A program made the translations under genes and the position numbers. From positions 62,001 to 126,000 of the forward strand of contig NZ_DASQNA010000033.1 in assembly GCF_035645195.1 (NCBI RefSeq): DNA of 64,000 nt. The letters are read 5' to 3'. The first letter of the stretch is position 1. Every line of letters begins with the position of its first letter. Shown here piece after piece: positions 27,175-37,318 of the stretch. The DNA comes from Paenibacillus sp. (GTDB lineage Bacteria; Bacillota; Bacilli; Paenibacillales; YIM-B00363). Below the pieces are notes generated by a model. That model was not told the origin of the DNA. It saw only the letters and a program-made list of their open reading frames with translations, and did not search any database.

Positions 27175-27219
27175 GCCCGTTTGCGTTTTTTCCCTTGCAG
27201 GGGAAAGACGCGGACGGGC
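27175..27219 (+). terminator. Stem-loop at the end of dapA
   Basis: A composite stem of GCCCGT/ACGGGC, GCGT/ACGC and TTTCCC/GGGAAA with a short loop follows dapA. The tail ATCGTTTTGTTT is only moderately T-rich, so efficiency is uncertain. Confidence 0.55.
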
Positions 27220-27271
27220 ATCGTTTTGTTTCCGGTGGACATTCTATGAAGTAACGGCGGCCCCCCGCGAC

Positions 27272-27301
27272 TTGTATTTCCTGTTTTTGTTCATGTATAA
27301 T
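27272..27301 (+). promoter_or_regulatory. Sigma-A promoter of the RNase J gene
   Basis: TTGTAT (27272-27277), 18-nt spacer, TATAAT (27296-27301). The leader is about 100 nt. Confidence 0.75.
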
Positions 27302-27410
27302 GGTCGTTAAGTGTGACTGGTGCGTTTTTTTTGATTTACCCTGACTTTTGCTCGGCATGGTTTGTTTTCATATAGAATCGTCGCCAAACCCAATTAAGGA
27401 GGTAACCTTG

Positions 27411-29087
27411 TTGTCCAAGAAAAACATAGACAAAGTAACCATTTTCGCTCTGGGCGGCGTGGGCGAAATCGGTAAAAATATGTACGTTGTGCAGTATGCC
27501 AACGATATTATCGTCATCGATGCCGGCCTGAAGTTCCCGGAGGAGGACATGCTCGGGATCGATGTCGTCATTCCGGACATTTCGTATTTGACGGAGAATC
27601 GGGATAAAGTTCGAGCGATCCTCGTGACGCACGGCCATGAGGACCATATCGGCGGATTGCCTTACGTGCTCAAGCATTTGAACGTCCCCGTGTACGGCAC
27701 GAAGCTGACGCTCGGCTTGATCGAGGCGAAGCTGAAGGAAGCGAATTTGCTCGGCGAGACGAAGCGCATGCTGATCAACGCCGACAGCATCGTCCGCTTC
27801 GGCCAAATTACGGCGTCGTTCTTCCGGACGAATCACAGCATCCCGGATTCGGTCGGGATCGCGCTGGAGACGCCGGAGGGCGTCGTCGTCCATACGGGCG
27901 ACTTCAAATTCGACTTTACGCCGGTAAATAATCAATACGCCGACCTGCATCGGATGGCGGAAATCGGAAGCAAAGGCGTCCTGTGCCTGCTCTCCGAGAG
28001 CACGAACGCGGAGCGTTCCGGCTTTACGCCTTCGGAGAAGACGGTCGGGGACGAGCTCGTCGAAGTGTTCCGGCGCGCGAAGCAGCGCGTCGTCGTCGCG
28101 ACGTTCGCGTCCAACATTCACCGCCTGCAGCAGGTGTTCGAGGCCGCGATGCTCACGAATCGGAAAGTGACCGTGATCGGCCGCAGCATGGTGAACGTCG
28201 TGGCGATCGCGCATGAGCTCGGCTACCTCGACATCCCGGACGGCATGCTGATCGAGCCGGAGGAAGTCAACAAACTGCCGGCGGACGAAGTCGTCATTTT
28301 GTCGACGGGCAGCCAGGGCGAACCGATGTCGGCGCTGACGCGGATGGCGCGGTCCAACCATAAGAAGCTCGACATTCTTCCGGGAGACACGGTTATTATC
28401 GCGGCGACGCCGATTCCGGGCAACGAGCGGTACGTCGGGCGAACGGTCGACGAGCTGTTCCGTCTCGGAGCGCATGTCATTTACGGACCGGGATCGATTA
28501 CGGGCGTTCACGTCTCCGGCCACGGCAGCCAAGAAGAACTGAAGCTCATGCTCAACATGATGAAGCCGAAGTACTTCATTCCGATTCACGGCGAATACCG
28601 GATGCTGAAACAGCACGCGAATTTGGCGACGACCGTCGGAGTAGAGCGCGAGAACATTTTCCTGCTCGACATCGGCGACACGGTCGAAATCCAGAACGGG
28701 GTGGCGCGGCGCGGAAGCAAGGTGCCGGCCGGCAACGTGCTGATCGACGGCCTCGGCGTCGGCGACGTCGGCAACATCGTGCTTCGCGACAGAAAGCTGC
28801 TCTCGCAGGACGGCATCCTCGTCGTCGTCGTGACGCTCAGCAAGCAGGAAGGCAAGATCATCTCCGGGCCGGACATTATTTCCCGCGGCTTCGTCTACGT
28901 GCGCGAATCCGAAGGATTGCTCGAAGAAGCGAACAAAATCGTATCCAACACGCTCGCTCGCCTGATGGGCGAGAACGTGAACGAATGGGCGTCGCTCAAG
29001 ACGCAGGTCAGAGACGCCCTTGGACGATTCTTATATGAACAAACCAGAAGAAGACCGATGATTTTGCCGATCATCATGGAAGTGTAA
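27411..29087 (+). CDS. rnjB: Ribonuclease J
   Basis: A 558-residue beta-CASP metallo-beta-lactamase ribonuclease with endo- and 5'-3' exonuclease activity. Zinc motif HGHEDH is near residue 75; beta-CASP blocks include [13 protein letters not shown]-type sequence, LSTGSQGEP and GHGSQEEL, and it ends [12 protein letters not shown]. The start is TTG 27411, 8 nt after AAGGAGG; an adjacent TTG 27408 is possible. The position after dapA matches B. subtilis rnjB (ymfA), but the sequence alone does not separate RnjA from RnjB. Confidence 0.93.
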   Translation: MSKKNIDKVTIFALGGVGEIGKNMYVVQYANDIIVIDAGLKFPEEDMLGIDVVIPDISYLTENRDKVRAILVTHGHEDHIGGLPYVLKHLNVPVYGTKLTLGLIEAKLKEANLLGETKRMLINADSIVRFGQITASFFRTNHSIPDSVGIALETPEGVVVHTGDFKFDFTPVNNQYADLHRMAEIGSKGVLCLLSESTNAERSGFTPSEKTVGDELVEVFRRAKQRVVVATFASNIHRLQQVFEAAMLTNRKVTVIGRSMVNVVAIAHELGYLDIPDGMLIEPEEVNKLPADEVVILSTGSQGEPMSALTRMARSNHKKLDILPGDTVIIAATPIPGNERYVGRTVDELFRLGAHVIYGPGSITGVHVSGHGSQEELKLMLNMMKPKYFIPIHGEYRMLKQHANLATTVGVERENIFLLDIGDTVEIQNGVARRGSKVPAGNVLIDGLGVGDVGNIVLRDRKLLSQDGILVVVVTLSKQEGKIISGPDIISRGFVYVRESEGLLEEANKIVSNTLARLMGENVNEWASLKTQVRDALGRFLYEQTRRRPMILPIIMEV

Positions 29088-29116
29088 CGAGCGTTTCACC
29101 GCCGTTCTTGTCACCA

Positions 29117-29158
29117 AGCGGGCGCCTTGTCTCCACGAGACGAGGCGTTCGCTTTTTT
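29117..29158 (+). terminator. Intrinsic terminator of the RNase J gene
   Basis: AGCG-GG-CGCCT-T-GTCTC pairs with GAGAC-G-AGGCG-TT-CGCT, followed by six T residues. Confidence 0.85.
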
Positions 29159-29162
29159 CGTT

Positions 29163-29193
29163 TGCATAGTTTTCCGGCCGCTCCTTCATACTA
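29163..29193 (+). promoter_or_regulatory. Sigma-G promoter of tepA-ylzJ
   Basis: TGCATA (29163-29168), exactly 18 nt, CATACTA (29187-29193): an exact fit to the forespore sigma-G consensus. The start point would be near 29200, about 34 nt before tepA. Confidence 0.8.
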
Positions 29194-29233
29194 TGACGGA
29201 TCGCTTCCATATACGGAATGGAGGGCTTACAGC

Positions 29234-30085
29234 ATGGATCGGTACGAAACGTACGAAAGCAAATCGAAAGCGGAGCAGCCGGAGCCGTTCGGGGAACGGA
29301 AAAGCGCCGTCGCCGAAAACATCGTCACGCTGGGCAATCCGAATCCGCCGACGACCGAGCAGTCGAACATTTACACGATGACGATCATCGGCCAGGTCGA
29401 AGGGCATGTCGTCCTGCCGCCGCAAAACAAAACGACGAAGTACGAGCATCTCATCCCGCAGCTCGTCGCCGCGGAGCAGAACTCGAAAATCGAAGGGATC
29501 TTGGTCATTCTGAACACGGTCGGAGGCGACGTGGAGGCGGGGCTCGCCATCGCGGAGATGATCGCGTCGCTGTCGAAGCCGACGGTGACGATCGTGCTCG
29601 GCGGCGGTCACTCGATCGGCGTGCCGATCGCGGTCAGCTCCGACTACTCGTTCATCGCGGCGACCGCCACGATGACGATTCACCCGATTCGGCTGAACGG
29701 GCTCGTCATCGGCGTGCCGCAAACGTTCGAATACTTGGATAAAATGCAGGAGCGCGTCCTGCGCTTCGTCCTGACGCATTCCGGCATCTCGGAGGAAAAG
29801 CTGAAGGAGCTCATGTTCAAAACCGGCGAGCTGACGAGGGACATCGGCACGACCGTCATCGGGCACGAGGCGGTCCGATACGGCCTTATCGATGCGGTCG
29901 GCGGCCTCGGCGACGCGATTCGGGAGCTGAACCGCAGGATCGAAGAACGGCGGGCGGCCAAGCGGGCGGAAGGCGGAGAAGGCGCGCAGGTCGGAGCCGC
30001 CGCGGGCGCTGCGGGAACGACGGCCGCGCCGGGAGTTCCGGGAGCGCTCGGGTCCCCGGTAACTCCGGGGAGGGTCGAGCATTGA
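29234..30085 (+). CDS. tepA: ClpP-like germination protease TepA
   Basis: A 283-residue ClpP/crotonase-fold serine protease. The nucleophile serine lies in GGGHSIGVP and the histidine in [20 protein letters not shown] is the preceding ClpP-like helix. B. subtilis TepA acts in spore outgrowth by degrading small acid-soluble spore proteins. The last 40 residues are a low-complexity Ala/Gly/Pro tail ([13 protein letters not shown]). ATG 29234 follows GGAGGG by 8 nt. The promoter is sigma-G type, fitting packaging of the protein into the spore. Confidence 0.92.
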   Translation: MDRYETYESKSKAEQPEPFGERKSAVAENIVTLGNPNPPTTEQSNIYTMTIIGQVEGHVVLPPQNKTTKYEHLIPQLVAAEQNSKIEGILVILNTVGGDVEAGLAIAEMIASLSKPTVTIVLGGGHSIGVPIAVSSDYSFIAATATMTIHPIRLNGLVIGVPQTFEYLDKMQERVLRFVLTHSGISEEKLKELMFKTGELTRDIGTTVIGHEAVRYGLIDAVGGLGDAIRELNRRIEERRAAKRAEGGEGAQVGAAAGAAGTTAAPGVPGALGSPVTPGRVEH

Positions 30086-30294
30086 TCCTGTATACGCCGC
30101 TGCCGTTAGAGCAAATATTTCAAGGCATCGAGGATCTGAAATCGCCTGTCGACATCGCCATGGCCGACATTACGATGCAGGTCGAGCCGGTGAGCGCCAC
30201 GGAGGCGCGCATCGTTCGGCTCATCTCGCCTCGGGCCGAAGATTACCTCAATCCGGCGTACGCGCCGGGCCGCATCATCCGCTATCCGGTCTGA
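30082..30294 (+). CDS. ylzJ: YlzJ-like small protein
   Basis: A 70-residue protein of the YlzJ family ([12 protein letters not shown] at the start, and the [16 protein letters not shown] ending). The start is TTG in the TTGA overlap with tepA; the two genes are paired in the same way across Bacillaceae and Paenibacillaceae. The function is unknown. Co-expression with tepA from the sigma-G promoter suggests a forespore role. Confidence 0.85.
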   Translation: MILYTPLPLEQIFQGIEDLKSPVDIAMADITMQVEPVSATEARIVRLISPRAEDYLNPAYAPGRIIRYPV

Positions 30295-30301
30295 ACATAT
30301 G

Positions 30302-30331
30302 TTCGAAACCCCAGGAAAACTATGCTATAAT
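30302..30331 (+). promoter_or_regulatory. Probable promoter of spoIIIE/ftsK
   Basis: A perfect -10 TATAAT (30326-30331) with a weak -35 TTCGAA (30302-30307) at 18 nt. It lies after the ATG at 30299, which argues against that ATG as the ftsK start. Confidence 0.6.
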
Positions 30332-30352
30332 GTTTTTCTGGGGGTGTTTGCG

Positions 30353-32938
30353 TTGGGGAAGTCTCGGAAAAAGAAGGGCAAGAAGCCCTTATCCTCCAAC
30401 TTAAAATTTGAGCTGTACGGCATTCTGCTGCTGCTGTTTTCCGCGATCGCCTTAGCCCGCGAAGGACCTGTCGGCAAGTCGATCGCGTTTTTGTTTCGCG
30501 TGCTGATCGGTAACCTCGAACCGGTGCTGCCGGTGGTCTTCATGTACGTGGCCGTTTTTCATTTTATGATTCGCCGTTCGTGGCCGTCCGGCTGGTCGGT
30601 GCGAGCGACGGGCGTCGTTCTTTTCTTGCTCGGCTGGATGATTAGTTTACATAGAGGACTGTTTCTCGAGCTCATGCCCGACGGCGGGTACACCGCCGGT
30701 TGGGTCGTCCAGACGACCTGGGATCGGCTCATGAGCCATATTACGGCTGAGGGGCTCCAGTTTACGACGAGCGCCGGGGGCGGCCTGCTCGGCGGGCTGT
30801 CGTTCGCCGCTCTGTATATGCTGTTCGGCTCCGTCGGCGCGAAGCTGATCGAGTTCACGATGTACGCGATCGGCCTGCTGCTCATCACGGGCTGGTCGTA
30901 CGTGCAGATGATCGGCGCGGTGCGGAAGTTCGTCGGGCGCGTGCTCGGACGAATCGGGCAGTCCGCGAAGGAGACGGCTTCCTTGCTGCGCGACCGCAGC
31001 GAGTCGTCCGCGGGAGGCGCCGTGACGAGGCGCCGGGCGAAGCCGGCGAAGGCGGGCTTCGCGCTGGACGACGACGACGAGTTCGACGAGGAGACGATGA
31101 AGCCGGAGAAGAAGCCGAAGGCATCGTGGTTCCAGCGCATTACCGGGGCGGGCCCGGCGGGGGACGGCAGCGACGCCGCGCCGGAAGCGGCGGTCCCGGT
31201 TCGGGACGAGGAGCCGGAGGAGCAGGTCGTATACCGCGCGCCGGCGGAGGACGTTCCGAGAACGGCTCCCGCGGCCGCGGCGGCGGAAGACGAAGGCCGG
31301 CACGAGCCGGTGTTCGTCGACTTCCTCGATCAGGTGCGCGAGTCGGTGCAGCGCGCCGCCGCGGAGCCGGAGCCGGAGGAACCGGCCGCCGCTGCGGGAC
31401 CTGCATTGGAGCCGGCGGTCCCGGCCGCCCCGAACTCGTCCGAGGGCGGCGAGCCCGACATGGCCGAGCCGTTCGCGGCTTCGGCGAGCGCGCCGGCCGC
31501 GCCGCCGCCGAAGCCGTACGTGCTGCCGCCGTTCCACCTGCTGTCCCGCCCCGGCGGGGGCAAAGGCGGCGAATCGGCCGACGCCATCGCCCGGGAGAAC
31601 GCGCGCAAGCTCGAGACGACGTTAGAAAGCTTCGGCGTCCGGGCGAAAGTGCTGCAGGTCGTCCGCGGCCCGGCCGTCACCCGGTACGAAATTCAGCCGG
31701 ACGTCGGCGTCAAGGTCAGCCGCATCGTCAGTCTCACCGACGACATCGCGCTCGCCCTCGCCGCCAAGGACATCCGGATGGAGGCGCCGATCCCCGGCAA
31801 ATCGGCGATCGGCATCGAGGTGCCGAACACGGAGGTATCGATCGTCTCGCTGCGGGAAGTGATGGAGACGTCGGCGTTCCACGAATCGGACGCGCGCCTC
31901 ACGATCGCGCTCGGACGCGACATCTCCGGTCAGCCGATCGTCGCGAACTTGGCGAAGATGCCTCACTTGCTCGTCGCCGGCGCGACCGGCTCGGGCAAAT
32001 CGGTGTGCATCAATGGCATCATCACGAGCATCTTGTACAAAGCGAAGCCGGACGAAGTGAAGTTTCTGATGATCGACCCGAAGATGGTCGAGCTCAACGT
32101 GTACAACGGCATTCCGCATCTGCTCGCGCCGGTCGTGACCGACCCGCGCCGCGCGTCGCTCGCGCTGAAGAAGATCGTCGTCGAGATGGAGAAGCGGTAC
32201 GAGGCGTTCTCCAAATCGGGCACGCGGAATATCGAAGGGTATAACGCGCAGCTGATCGAGAAGGGCGAAACGCCGCTCCCGTACATCGTCGTCATCGTGG
32301 ACGAGCTTGCGGACCTGATGATGGTCGCGGCGGGCGACGTCGAGGATGCGATCACGCGGCTCGCGCAGATGGCGCGGGCGGCGGGCATCCACCTGATCAT
32401 CGCGACGCAGCGGCCGTCCGTCGACGTCATCACGGGCGTCATCAAGGCGAACATTCCGTCGCGTATCGCCTTCGGCGTTTCGTCGCAGGTCGATTCCCGA
32501 ACGATCCTGGACATGGTCGGAGCGGAGAAGCTGCTCGGCCGAGGGGACATGCTGTTCGTGCCGGTCGGCGCGTCGAAAGCGGTCCGGGTTCAGGGCGCGT
32601 TCCTGTCCGACAACGAGGTCGAGGCGGTCGTCACGTTCTGCCGCGACCAGGAGAAAGCGCAATACCGGGAAGAGCTCGTCCCCGAAATTCAAGAGAGCGA
32701 GGACGAGGACGAAGGGCAGCTCGACGAGCTGTTCGATCAAGCGGTCGGCATCGTGCTCGAGGCGAAGCAGGCGTCCGTATCGCTGCTGCAGCGGCGCATG
32801 CGCATCGGTTACACCCGCGCCGCCCGGTTGATCGACCAGATGGAAGCGAAGGGCGTCGTCGGCCCGTACGAAGGAAGCAAGCCGCGGGAAGTGCTCGTGT
32901 CCCTTGAACAATACCAAGGCGGACGTTTGACGTCTTAG
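30353..32938 (+). CDS. spoIIIE: FtsK/SpoIIIE-family DNA translocase
   Basis: An 861-residue septal DNA pump. A lysine-rich N terminus is followed by four to five membrane segments (about residues 20-190), an acidic Ala/Glu/Pro linker (about 205-410) and the RecA-like motor with Walker A GATGSGKS and Walker B-type [10 protein letters not shown]. The C-terminal gamma winged helix ([19 protein letters not shown]) reads KOPS/SRS-type DNA. It moves the chromosome into the forespore or clears the division septum. The start TTG 30353 lies after the -10 element, with GGGGGTG before it. Confidence 0.94.
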   Translation: MGKSRKKKGKKPLSSNLKFELYGILLLLFSAIALAREGPVGKSIAFLFRVLIGNLEPVLPVVFMYVAVFHFMIRRSWPSGWSVRATGVVLFLLGWMISLHRGLFLELMPDGGYTAGWVVQTTWDRLMSHITAEGLQFTTSAGGGLLGGLSFAALYMLFGSVGAKLIEFTMYAIGLLLITGWSYVQMIGAVRKFVGRVLGRIGQSAKETASLLRDRSESSAGGAVTRRRAKPAKAGFALDDDDEFDEETMKPEKKPKASWFQRITGAGPAGDGSDAAPEAAVPVRDEEPEEQVVYRAPAEDVPRTAPAAAAAEDEGRHEPVFVDFLDQVRESVQRAAAEPEPEEPAAAAGPALEPAVPAAPNSSEGGEPDMAEPFAASASAPAAPPPKPYVLPPFHLLSRPGGGKGGESADAIARENARKLETTLESFGVRAKVLQVVRGPAVTRYEIQPDVGVKVSRIVSLTDDIALALAAKDIRMEAPIPGKSAIGIEVPNTEVSIVSLREVMETSAFHESDARLTIALGRDISGQPIVANLAKMPHLLVAGATGSGKSVCINGIITSILYKAKPDEVKFLMIDPKMVELNVYNGIPHLLAPVVTDPRRASLALKKIVVEMEKRYEAFSKSGTRNIEGYNAQLIEKGETPLPYIVVIVDELADLMMVAAGDVEDAITRLAQMARAAGIHLIIATQRPSVDVITGVIKANIPSRIAFGVSSQVDSRTILDMVGAEKLLGRGDMLFVPVGASKAVRVQGAFLSDNEVEAVVTFCRDQEKAQYREELVPEIQESEDEDEGQLDELFDQAVGIVLEAKQASVSLLQRRMRIGYTRAARLIDQMEAKGVVGPYEGSKPREVLVSLEQYQGGRLTS

Positions 32939-32949
32939 CCGCGCTTTTC

Positions 32950-32971
32950 CGGCCGCTCGCGAGAGCGGCCG
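32950..32971. terminator. GC hairpin after spoIIIE
   Basis: CGGCCGCTC-GCGA-GAGCGGCCG forms a perfect 9-bp stem with a GNRA loop 11 nt after the stop. There is no T tract, so it may act as a 3' stabiliser or weak terminator. Confidence 0.55.
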
Positions 32972-32978
32972 TTCGCGT

Positions 32979-33009
32979 TGCATAGAACGGATTCTCCTTT
33001 CTCATACTA
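32979..33009 (+). promoter_or_regulatory. Sigma-G promoter of sleB
   Basis: TGCATA (32979-32984), exactly 18 nt, CATACTA (33003-33009). It is identical in both boxes and spacing to the tepA promoter. Transcription would start about 43 nt before the ATG. Confidence 0.82.
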
Positions 33010-33059
33010 CGTAAGGAAACAAGCGACCACCTTATGTAGAGAAAGGTTGAATCAGACGC

Positions 33060-33869
33060 ATGCGTACTCGGCTGATCCTCGTGACCCTTTGTCTTATTGT
33101 CGGGTTGACCTTCGCTTTCCAAGCGAAACTGGACCGAAGTCTCGACGGCGCTGAGGCGGCGTTCAGCAAAACCACTCTGAAATACGGCGCCGTCGGCCAG
33201 GACGTTCGGGAGCTGCAAGGACGCTTGAAATACCTGGGCTATTATAATGGCGCGGTCGACGGAGATTTCGGCTGGAAGACGCTGAAGTCCGTCAAAACGT
33301 TCCAGTCCAGGTTCGGCATGAAAGCCGACGGCGTCGTCGGCTCGGCTACGAAGCTGAAATTATACAACGCTACGAAGAAATGGCGTCCCGGCGCGGATAC
33401 GGCCGGCGGCGCGAAGGCCGGCAGCCCGCAGGGCGGCGGAACGACGGCCGCGAAGCCGAAACCGGCGGCCGTTGGCGGCGCGAAAACGATCGCCCCTTCG
33501 TCGCATCGCGGATTTTCCAGCAACGATCTGAAGATGATGGCGAACGCGGTGTACGGCGAAGCGCGCGGGGAGCCGTACGAAGGGCAGGTCGCCGTCGCGG
33601 CCGTCATTTTGAACCGCGTCGACAGCGCGAGCTTCCCGAATACGCCGTCCGGGGTCATTTTCCAGCCCGGCGCGTTCACGGCCGTCGCCGACGGGCAAAT
33701 TTGGCTGACGCCGAACGAGAGCGCGATGAAAGCGGTCCAGGACGCTTTGAACGGATGGGATCCGTCCGACGGCTGTCTCTATTATTTCAATCCCGTCACC
33801 GCCACCTCGAAATGGATTTGGTCTCGCCCGCAGTACAAACGAATCGGGAAACATATTTTTTGCCGCTGA
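33060..33869 (+). CDS. sleB: Spore cortex-lytic enzyme SleB
   Basis: A 269-residue secreted lytic transglycosylase-type enzyme. A signal sequence (residues 1-25, LILVTLCLIVGLTFAF), a peptidoglycan-binding domain (about 38-105, with two YGxxGxDV/LK repeats), a Gly/Ala/Pro linker and a Hydrolase_2 domain (about 150-269) with the catalytic Glu167 in YGEARGEP. SleB breaks cortex peptidoglycan during germination. Unlike B. subtilis, no ypeB partner follows; the next gene is ymfF. The sigma-G promoter means it is made in the forespore. Confidence 0.9.
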   Translation: MRTRLILVTLCLIVGLTFAFQAKLDRSLDGAEAAFSKTTLKYGAVGQDVRELQGRLKYLGYYNGAVDGDFGWKTLKSVKTFQSRFGMKADGVVGSATKLKLYNATKKWRPGADTAGGAKAGSPQGGGTTAAKPKPAAVGGAKTIAPSSHRGFSSNDLKMMANAVYGEARGEPYEGQVAVAAVILNRVDSASFPNTPSGVIFQPGAFTAVADGQIWLTPNESAMKAVQDALNGWDPSDGCLYYFNPVTATSKWIWSRPQYKRIGKHIFCR

Positions 33870-33899
33870 GACATACACTTCCGAAAGACCGTTGATGAG

Positions 33900-33930
33900 A
33901 AGAAGTAACCGCTCCGGTTGCTTCTTTTCC
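33900..33930 (+). terminator. Intrinsic terminator of sleB
   Basis: AAGAAG-T-AACCG pairs with CGGTT-G-CTTCTT around a CTC loop, followed by TTCC. Confidence 0.75.
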
Positions 33931-33955
33931 GTTTCGCCCCCTTTTCGTTTATAAT
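33927..33955 (+). promoter_or_regulatory. Probable promoter of ymfF-ymfH
   Basis: A perfect -10 TATAAT (33950-33955) with a poor -35 TTCCGT 17 nt upstream, within the end of the sleB terminator. Confidence 0.5.
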
Positions 33956-33992
33956 GAGTGAGGACAACCGATATGGAAGGAGTTTCCGCCCC

Positions 33993-35273
33993 ATGGGAAC
34001 GACACGCTTTGAACGGGATGCCGTCGGCGGCATCCGCCTGCACGTGCTGCCGACCGATCGCTTTAAGACGACGGCCGTCTCCGTCTTCGTCGGAGCGCCT
34101 TTGCAGGAATCGACGGTGACGAAGGTCGCCTTGACGCCGTTCGTGCTGCGGCGCGGCAACGCAACGTATCCGGAAACGAAGTCGTTCCGCGAGGCGCTCG
34201 ACGATTTGTACGGCGCCGGCTTCGGCTTCGATATTTATAAGCGCGGCGATTACCAAATCGTCAACTTCCGCATGGACATCATCCAGAACGGCTTCGCCGG
34301 CGGCGCGCCGTTGCTGCAGCAAGCCATAGCGTTTCTCGGAGAGACGCTGACGCATCCGGCGGTCGAGGAAGGCCGGTTCATCGCTTCGTACGTCGAAGCC
34401 GAGAAGCATACGGTGCAGAAAAAGCTCGAAGCGATCGTCAACGACAAAGGGCGGTACGCCGCGGAGCGCTGCATCGAAGAAATGTGCAAGGACGAGCCGT
34501 ACCGGCTTCATCCGCTCGGCCGCAAGGACGACCTCCCGGCGATCGAGCCGGCGGCTTTGTATGAAGCATATAAGGAATGGCTGACGCAGGCGCCGATCGA
34601 CGTATACGTTGTCGGCAACACGACGCTCGAGGAAGCGAAGCGTCTCGTCGCCGAAGCGTTTGACGTGCGCCGGGACGGCGCGCCGACGGAATACGCCGCG
34701 GCGCCTCAGCCGCGCCGGGCGGGCGAAGTGCGCACCGTCGTCGAGCGGATGGACGTCAACCAAGGCAAGCTGAACCTGGGGCTTCGAACGCCGGCCGCGT
34801 ACGCGGAGCCGAATTACGCTACGGCGCTCGTGTACAACGGCATTCTCGGCAGCTTCCCGCATTCGAAGCTGTTCCTCAACGTGCGCGAGCGCGCGAGCCT
34901 TGCGTACTATGCGTCTTCCCGTCTCGACGGCCATAAGGGCATTATCACGATTTCGTCCGGCATCGAGATCGACAAATACGAGCGCGCCGTCGACATTATC
35001 AAGCAGCAGCTCGACGCGATGCGCGCCGGCGACATCAGCGATCTGGAGATGGGACAAACGAAAGCGATGATTACGAACCATCTGCGGGAAATGAACGACA
35101 GCGCCTACGAGATGATCGGATACGATTTCAATACGGTGCTCTCGGGCAAAGAGCGCACGGCCGACGCGCTGCGGGAGGAGATCGAGCGGGTGACGACGGA
35201 GGACATCGTCGCCTTCGCGCAGGGCGTCCAGCTCGACACCGTTTATTTCTTGCGCGACCGGAAGGAGGCTTGA
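33993..35273 (+). CDS. ymfF: M16-family peptidase-like protein YmfF (no zinc motif)
   Basis: A 426-residue pitrilysin-fold protein. At the place of the HxxEH motif there is only a TPFVLRRGNATYPETKSFREAL-type segment (broken by ordinary residues) with no His pair, so it should be the inactive partner. YmfH, which starts 4 nt later, has the intact motif; the pair probably forms a heterodimeric protease like the alpha/beta mitochondrial processing peptidase. ATG 33993 is 10 nt after AAGGAG. The substrate is unknown. Confidence 0.9.
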   Translation: MGTTRFERDAVGGIRLHVLPTDRFKTTAVSVFVGAPLQESTVTKVALTPFVLRRGNATYPETKSFREALDDLYGAGFGFDIYKRGDYQIVNFRMDIIQNGFAGGAPLLQQAIAFLGETLTHPAVEEGRFIASYVEAEKHTVQKKLEAIVNDKGRYAAERCIEEMCKDEPYRLHPLGRKDDLPAIEPAALYEAYKEWLTQAPIDVYVVGNTTLEEAKRLVAEAFDVRRDGAPTEYAAAPQPRRAGEVRTVVERMDVNQGKLNLGLRTPAAYAEPNYATALVYNGILGSFPHSKLFLNVRERASLAYYASSRLDGHKGIITISSGIEIDKYERAVDIIKQQLDAMRAGDISDLEMGQTKAMITNHLREMNDSAYEMIGYDFNTVLSGKERTADALREEIERVTTEDIVAFAQGVQLDTVYFLRDRKEA

Positions 35274-35277
35274 AGCG

Positions 35278-36558
35278 GTGAACAAACACGAATATCCGAA
35301 GGTGAAAGAGACGGTCTATTCGGAAACGCTCGACAACGGCCTCACGGTATACGTGCTGCCGAAGGAGGGCTTTTCGAAAACGTTCGCCACGTTTTCGACG
35401 AAGTACGGCTCCGTCGACAACCATTTCTCGGTCGGAGACGAGCCGCCGATCCGCGTGCCCGACGGCATCGCCCACTTCCTCGAGCATAAAATGTTCGAAG
35501 AACCGGAAGGCGACATCTTCGCCACGTTCGCTTCGAACGGCGCTTCCGCCAACGCGTACACGAGCTTCGACCGGACCGTTTATTTGTTCTCGGCGACGGA
35601 CCGGATCCGCGAAAACGTAACGACGCTGATCAATTTCGTGCAAAATCCGTATTTCACGGACGAGAACGTCGAGAAAGAGAAGGGCATCATCGGGCAGGAA
35701 ATCAAGATGTACCAAGATCAGCCCGATTGGCGCGTTTACTTCGGCCTTATCGAAGCGATGTACCATAAGCATCCGGTTCACATCGACATCGCCGGCACGA
35801 TCGAATCGATCCACGAAATTACGAAAGATACGCTGTACCGGTGCTATCGGACGTTCTACCACCCGTCGAATATGACGGTGTTTATCGTCGGCGGCGTCGA
35901 TCCGGCGGAAATGATCGAGCTCGTCAAGGCGAACCAAGCCGGCAAAACGTTCGAGCCGCAGGGCGAAATCCGCCGCTTGTTCGAGGCCGAGCCGGCATCC
36001 GTGAAGCTTGCGCGCAAGGACGTCACGCTGCCGGTGTCGATCCCGAAATGCATGTTCGGCATCAAGGAGACGAAGGTCGGCTTCGCCGGAGCCGAGCTGC
36101 TGCGCCGCGAGGTCGTGACGAAGCTGCTGTTCGACATGCTGTTCAGCCCGAGCTCGAAGCTGTATCAGGAGCTGTATGACGAGAAGCTCATCACCGACAG
36201 CTTCGGCGCCGAATATAACGTCAGCGAGCAGTATGCGTTCTCCGTGATCGGCGGCGACACGCGCGACCCCGACGCCCTCGTCGAGCGCGTGCGTCAAGGC
36301 GTCGAAGCGTGGCGCGCCTCCGGCATTCCGGAAGAGCTGTTCGAGCGGACCCGCCGCAAAAAAATCGGCGGCTTCTATCGGATGTTCAACTCGCCGGAGG
36401 CGATCGCGGGCGAATTTACGAAGCACCGCTTCCGCGGTACGAACGTTTTCGATATATTGGAATTGTATGAGCAAGTGACATTGGACGAAGTGGAAGCTCG
36501 GCTCCAGGAGCATTTCGATTGGAACCAGCTTGCCGTATGCGTCGTTAGAAGCGAGTGA
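35278..36558 (+). CDS. ymfH: M16-family zinc peptidase YmfH
   Basis: A 426-residue pitrilysin-family protease with HFLEH (His66, Glu69, His70) and the downstream glutamates near KEKGIIGQEIKMYQDQPDW (in pieces). Same length as YmfF and immediately downstream (4 nt), which supports an active/inactive heterodimer. The start is GTG behind AAGGAGG. It is followed by the short-chain dehydrogenase ymfI, as in B. subtilis. Confidence 0.93.
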   Translation: MNKHEYPKVKETVYSETLDNGLTVYVLPKEGFSKTFATFSTKYGSVDNHFSVGDEPPIRVPDGIAHFLEHKMFEEPEGDIFATFASNGASANAYTSFDRTVYLFSATDRIRENVTTLINFVQNPYFTDENVEKEKGIIGQEIKMYQDQPDWRVYFGLIEAMYHKHPVHIDIAGTIESIHEITKDTLYRCYRTFYHPSNMTVFIVGGVDPAEMIELVKANQAGKTFEPQGEIRRLFEAEPASVKLARKDVTLPVSIPKCMFGIKETKVGFAGAELLRREVVTKLLFDMLFSPSSKLYQELYDEKLITDSFGAEYNVSEQYAFSVIGGDTRDPDALVERVRQGVEAWRASGIPEELFERTRRKKIGGFYRMFNSPEAIAGEFTKHRFRGTNVFDILELYEQVTLDEVEARLQEHFDWNQLAVCVVRSE

Positions 36559-36568
36559 ACCGCTGGGG

Positions 36569-37318
36569 ATGAACAAATCGATTCGGGAAACGACCGTCCT
36601 CGTGACGGGCGCGAGCCGCGGCATCGGCGCGGCGATCGCGGAACGGTTCGCCACCGTCGGGATGAAGGTGGCGATCCATTATTTGGAGGCGCATGAAGCG
36701 GCCAACGAAACGGCCCGCCGCTGCTTGCGCCACGGCGCGGAGGTTTTGACGGTCACCGCGGATTTGAAATCGAAAGAACAAATCGAACGGATGCGGGAGA
36801 AGCTGCATAAGCATGGCATGTTCCCGGACATCCTGGTGAACAACGCCGGCATCTCGCATTACGGGATGCTGGCGGACGTTACCGAGCAAGAGTGGGACGA
36901 CGTCATGAATGTCAACCTGAAGGGCATGTTCCTTGCGACGCAAGCGTTCATGCCCCATATGGTGACGCAAAAGTACGGCCGCATCGTCAACGTGTCTTCC
37001 GTCTGGGGCATCGCGGGCGCCTCGTGCGAGGTGCTGTATTCCACAGCCAAGGGCGGCATGAACGCGTTCACGAAGGCGCTCGCGAAAGAGCTCGCGCCTT
37101 CCGGCATCACCGTGAACGCGGTCGCGCCGGGGCCGGTCGACACGGCGATGATGAGCGGCTTCGACGCGGTCGAGAAGGAGGAGCTTGCGCAGGACATCCC
37201 GGCGGGCCGATTCGCCCATCCGGAGGAGATCGCCTCGCTCGTTTACTTCCTGGCGCTGCCCGAGTCGGGTTATATCAACGGGCAGATCATTTCGCCGAAC
37301 GGCGGCTGGCTGACCTAA
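36569..37318 (+). CDS. ymfI: Short-chain dehydrogenase/reductase YmfI
   Basis: A 249-residue classical SDR, similar to FabG. NADP(H) loop GASRGIG (about residues 15-21), structural NNAG, and a catalytic Ser-Tyr-Lys set in VNVSSVWG and YSTAKGG. Position after ymfH matches B. subtilis ymfI (3-oxoacyl-ACP-reductase-like, substrate unproven). The ribosome site before ATG 36569 is weak (GAGTG at 11 nt), so translation may depend on reading through ymfH, whose stop is 10 nt upstream. Confidence 0.88.
   Translation: MNKSIRETTVLVTGASRGIGAAIAERFATVGMKVAIHYLEAHEAANETARRCLRHGAEVLTVTADLKSKEQIERMREKLHKHGMFPDILVNNAGISHYGMLADVTEQEWDDVMNVNLKGMFLATQAFMPHMVTQKYGRIVNVSSVWGIAGASCEVLYSTAKGGMNAFTKALAKELAPSGITVNAVAPGPVDTAMMSGFDAVEKEELAQDIPAGRFAHPEEIASLVYFLALPESGYINGQIISPNGGWLT

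Noticed and set aside
30299-30352. ATG 30299 as the start of spoIIIE
   Set aside because: It precedes the TATAAT promoter element and has no ribosome site; TTG 30353 follows GGGGGTG.
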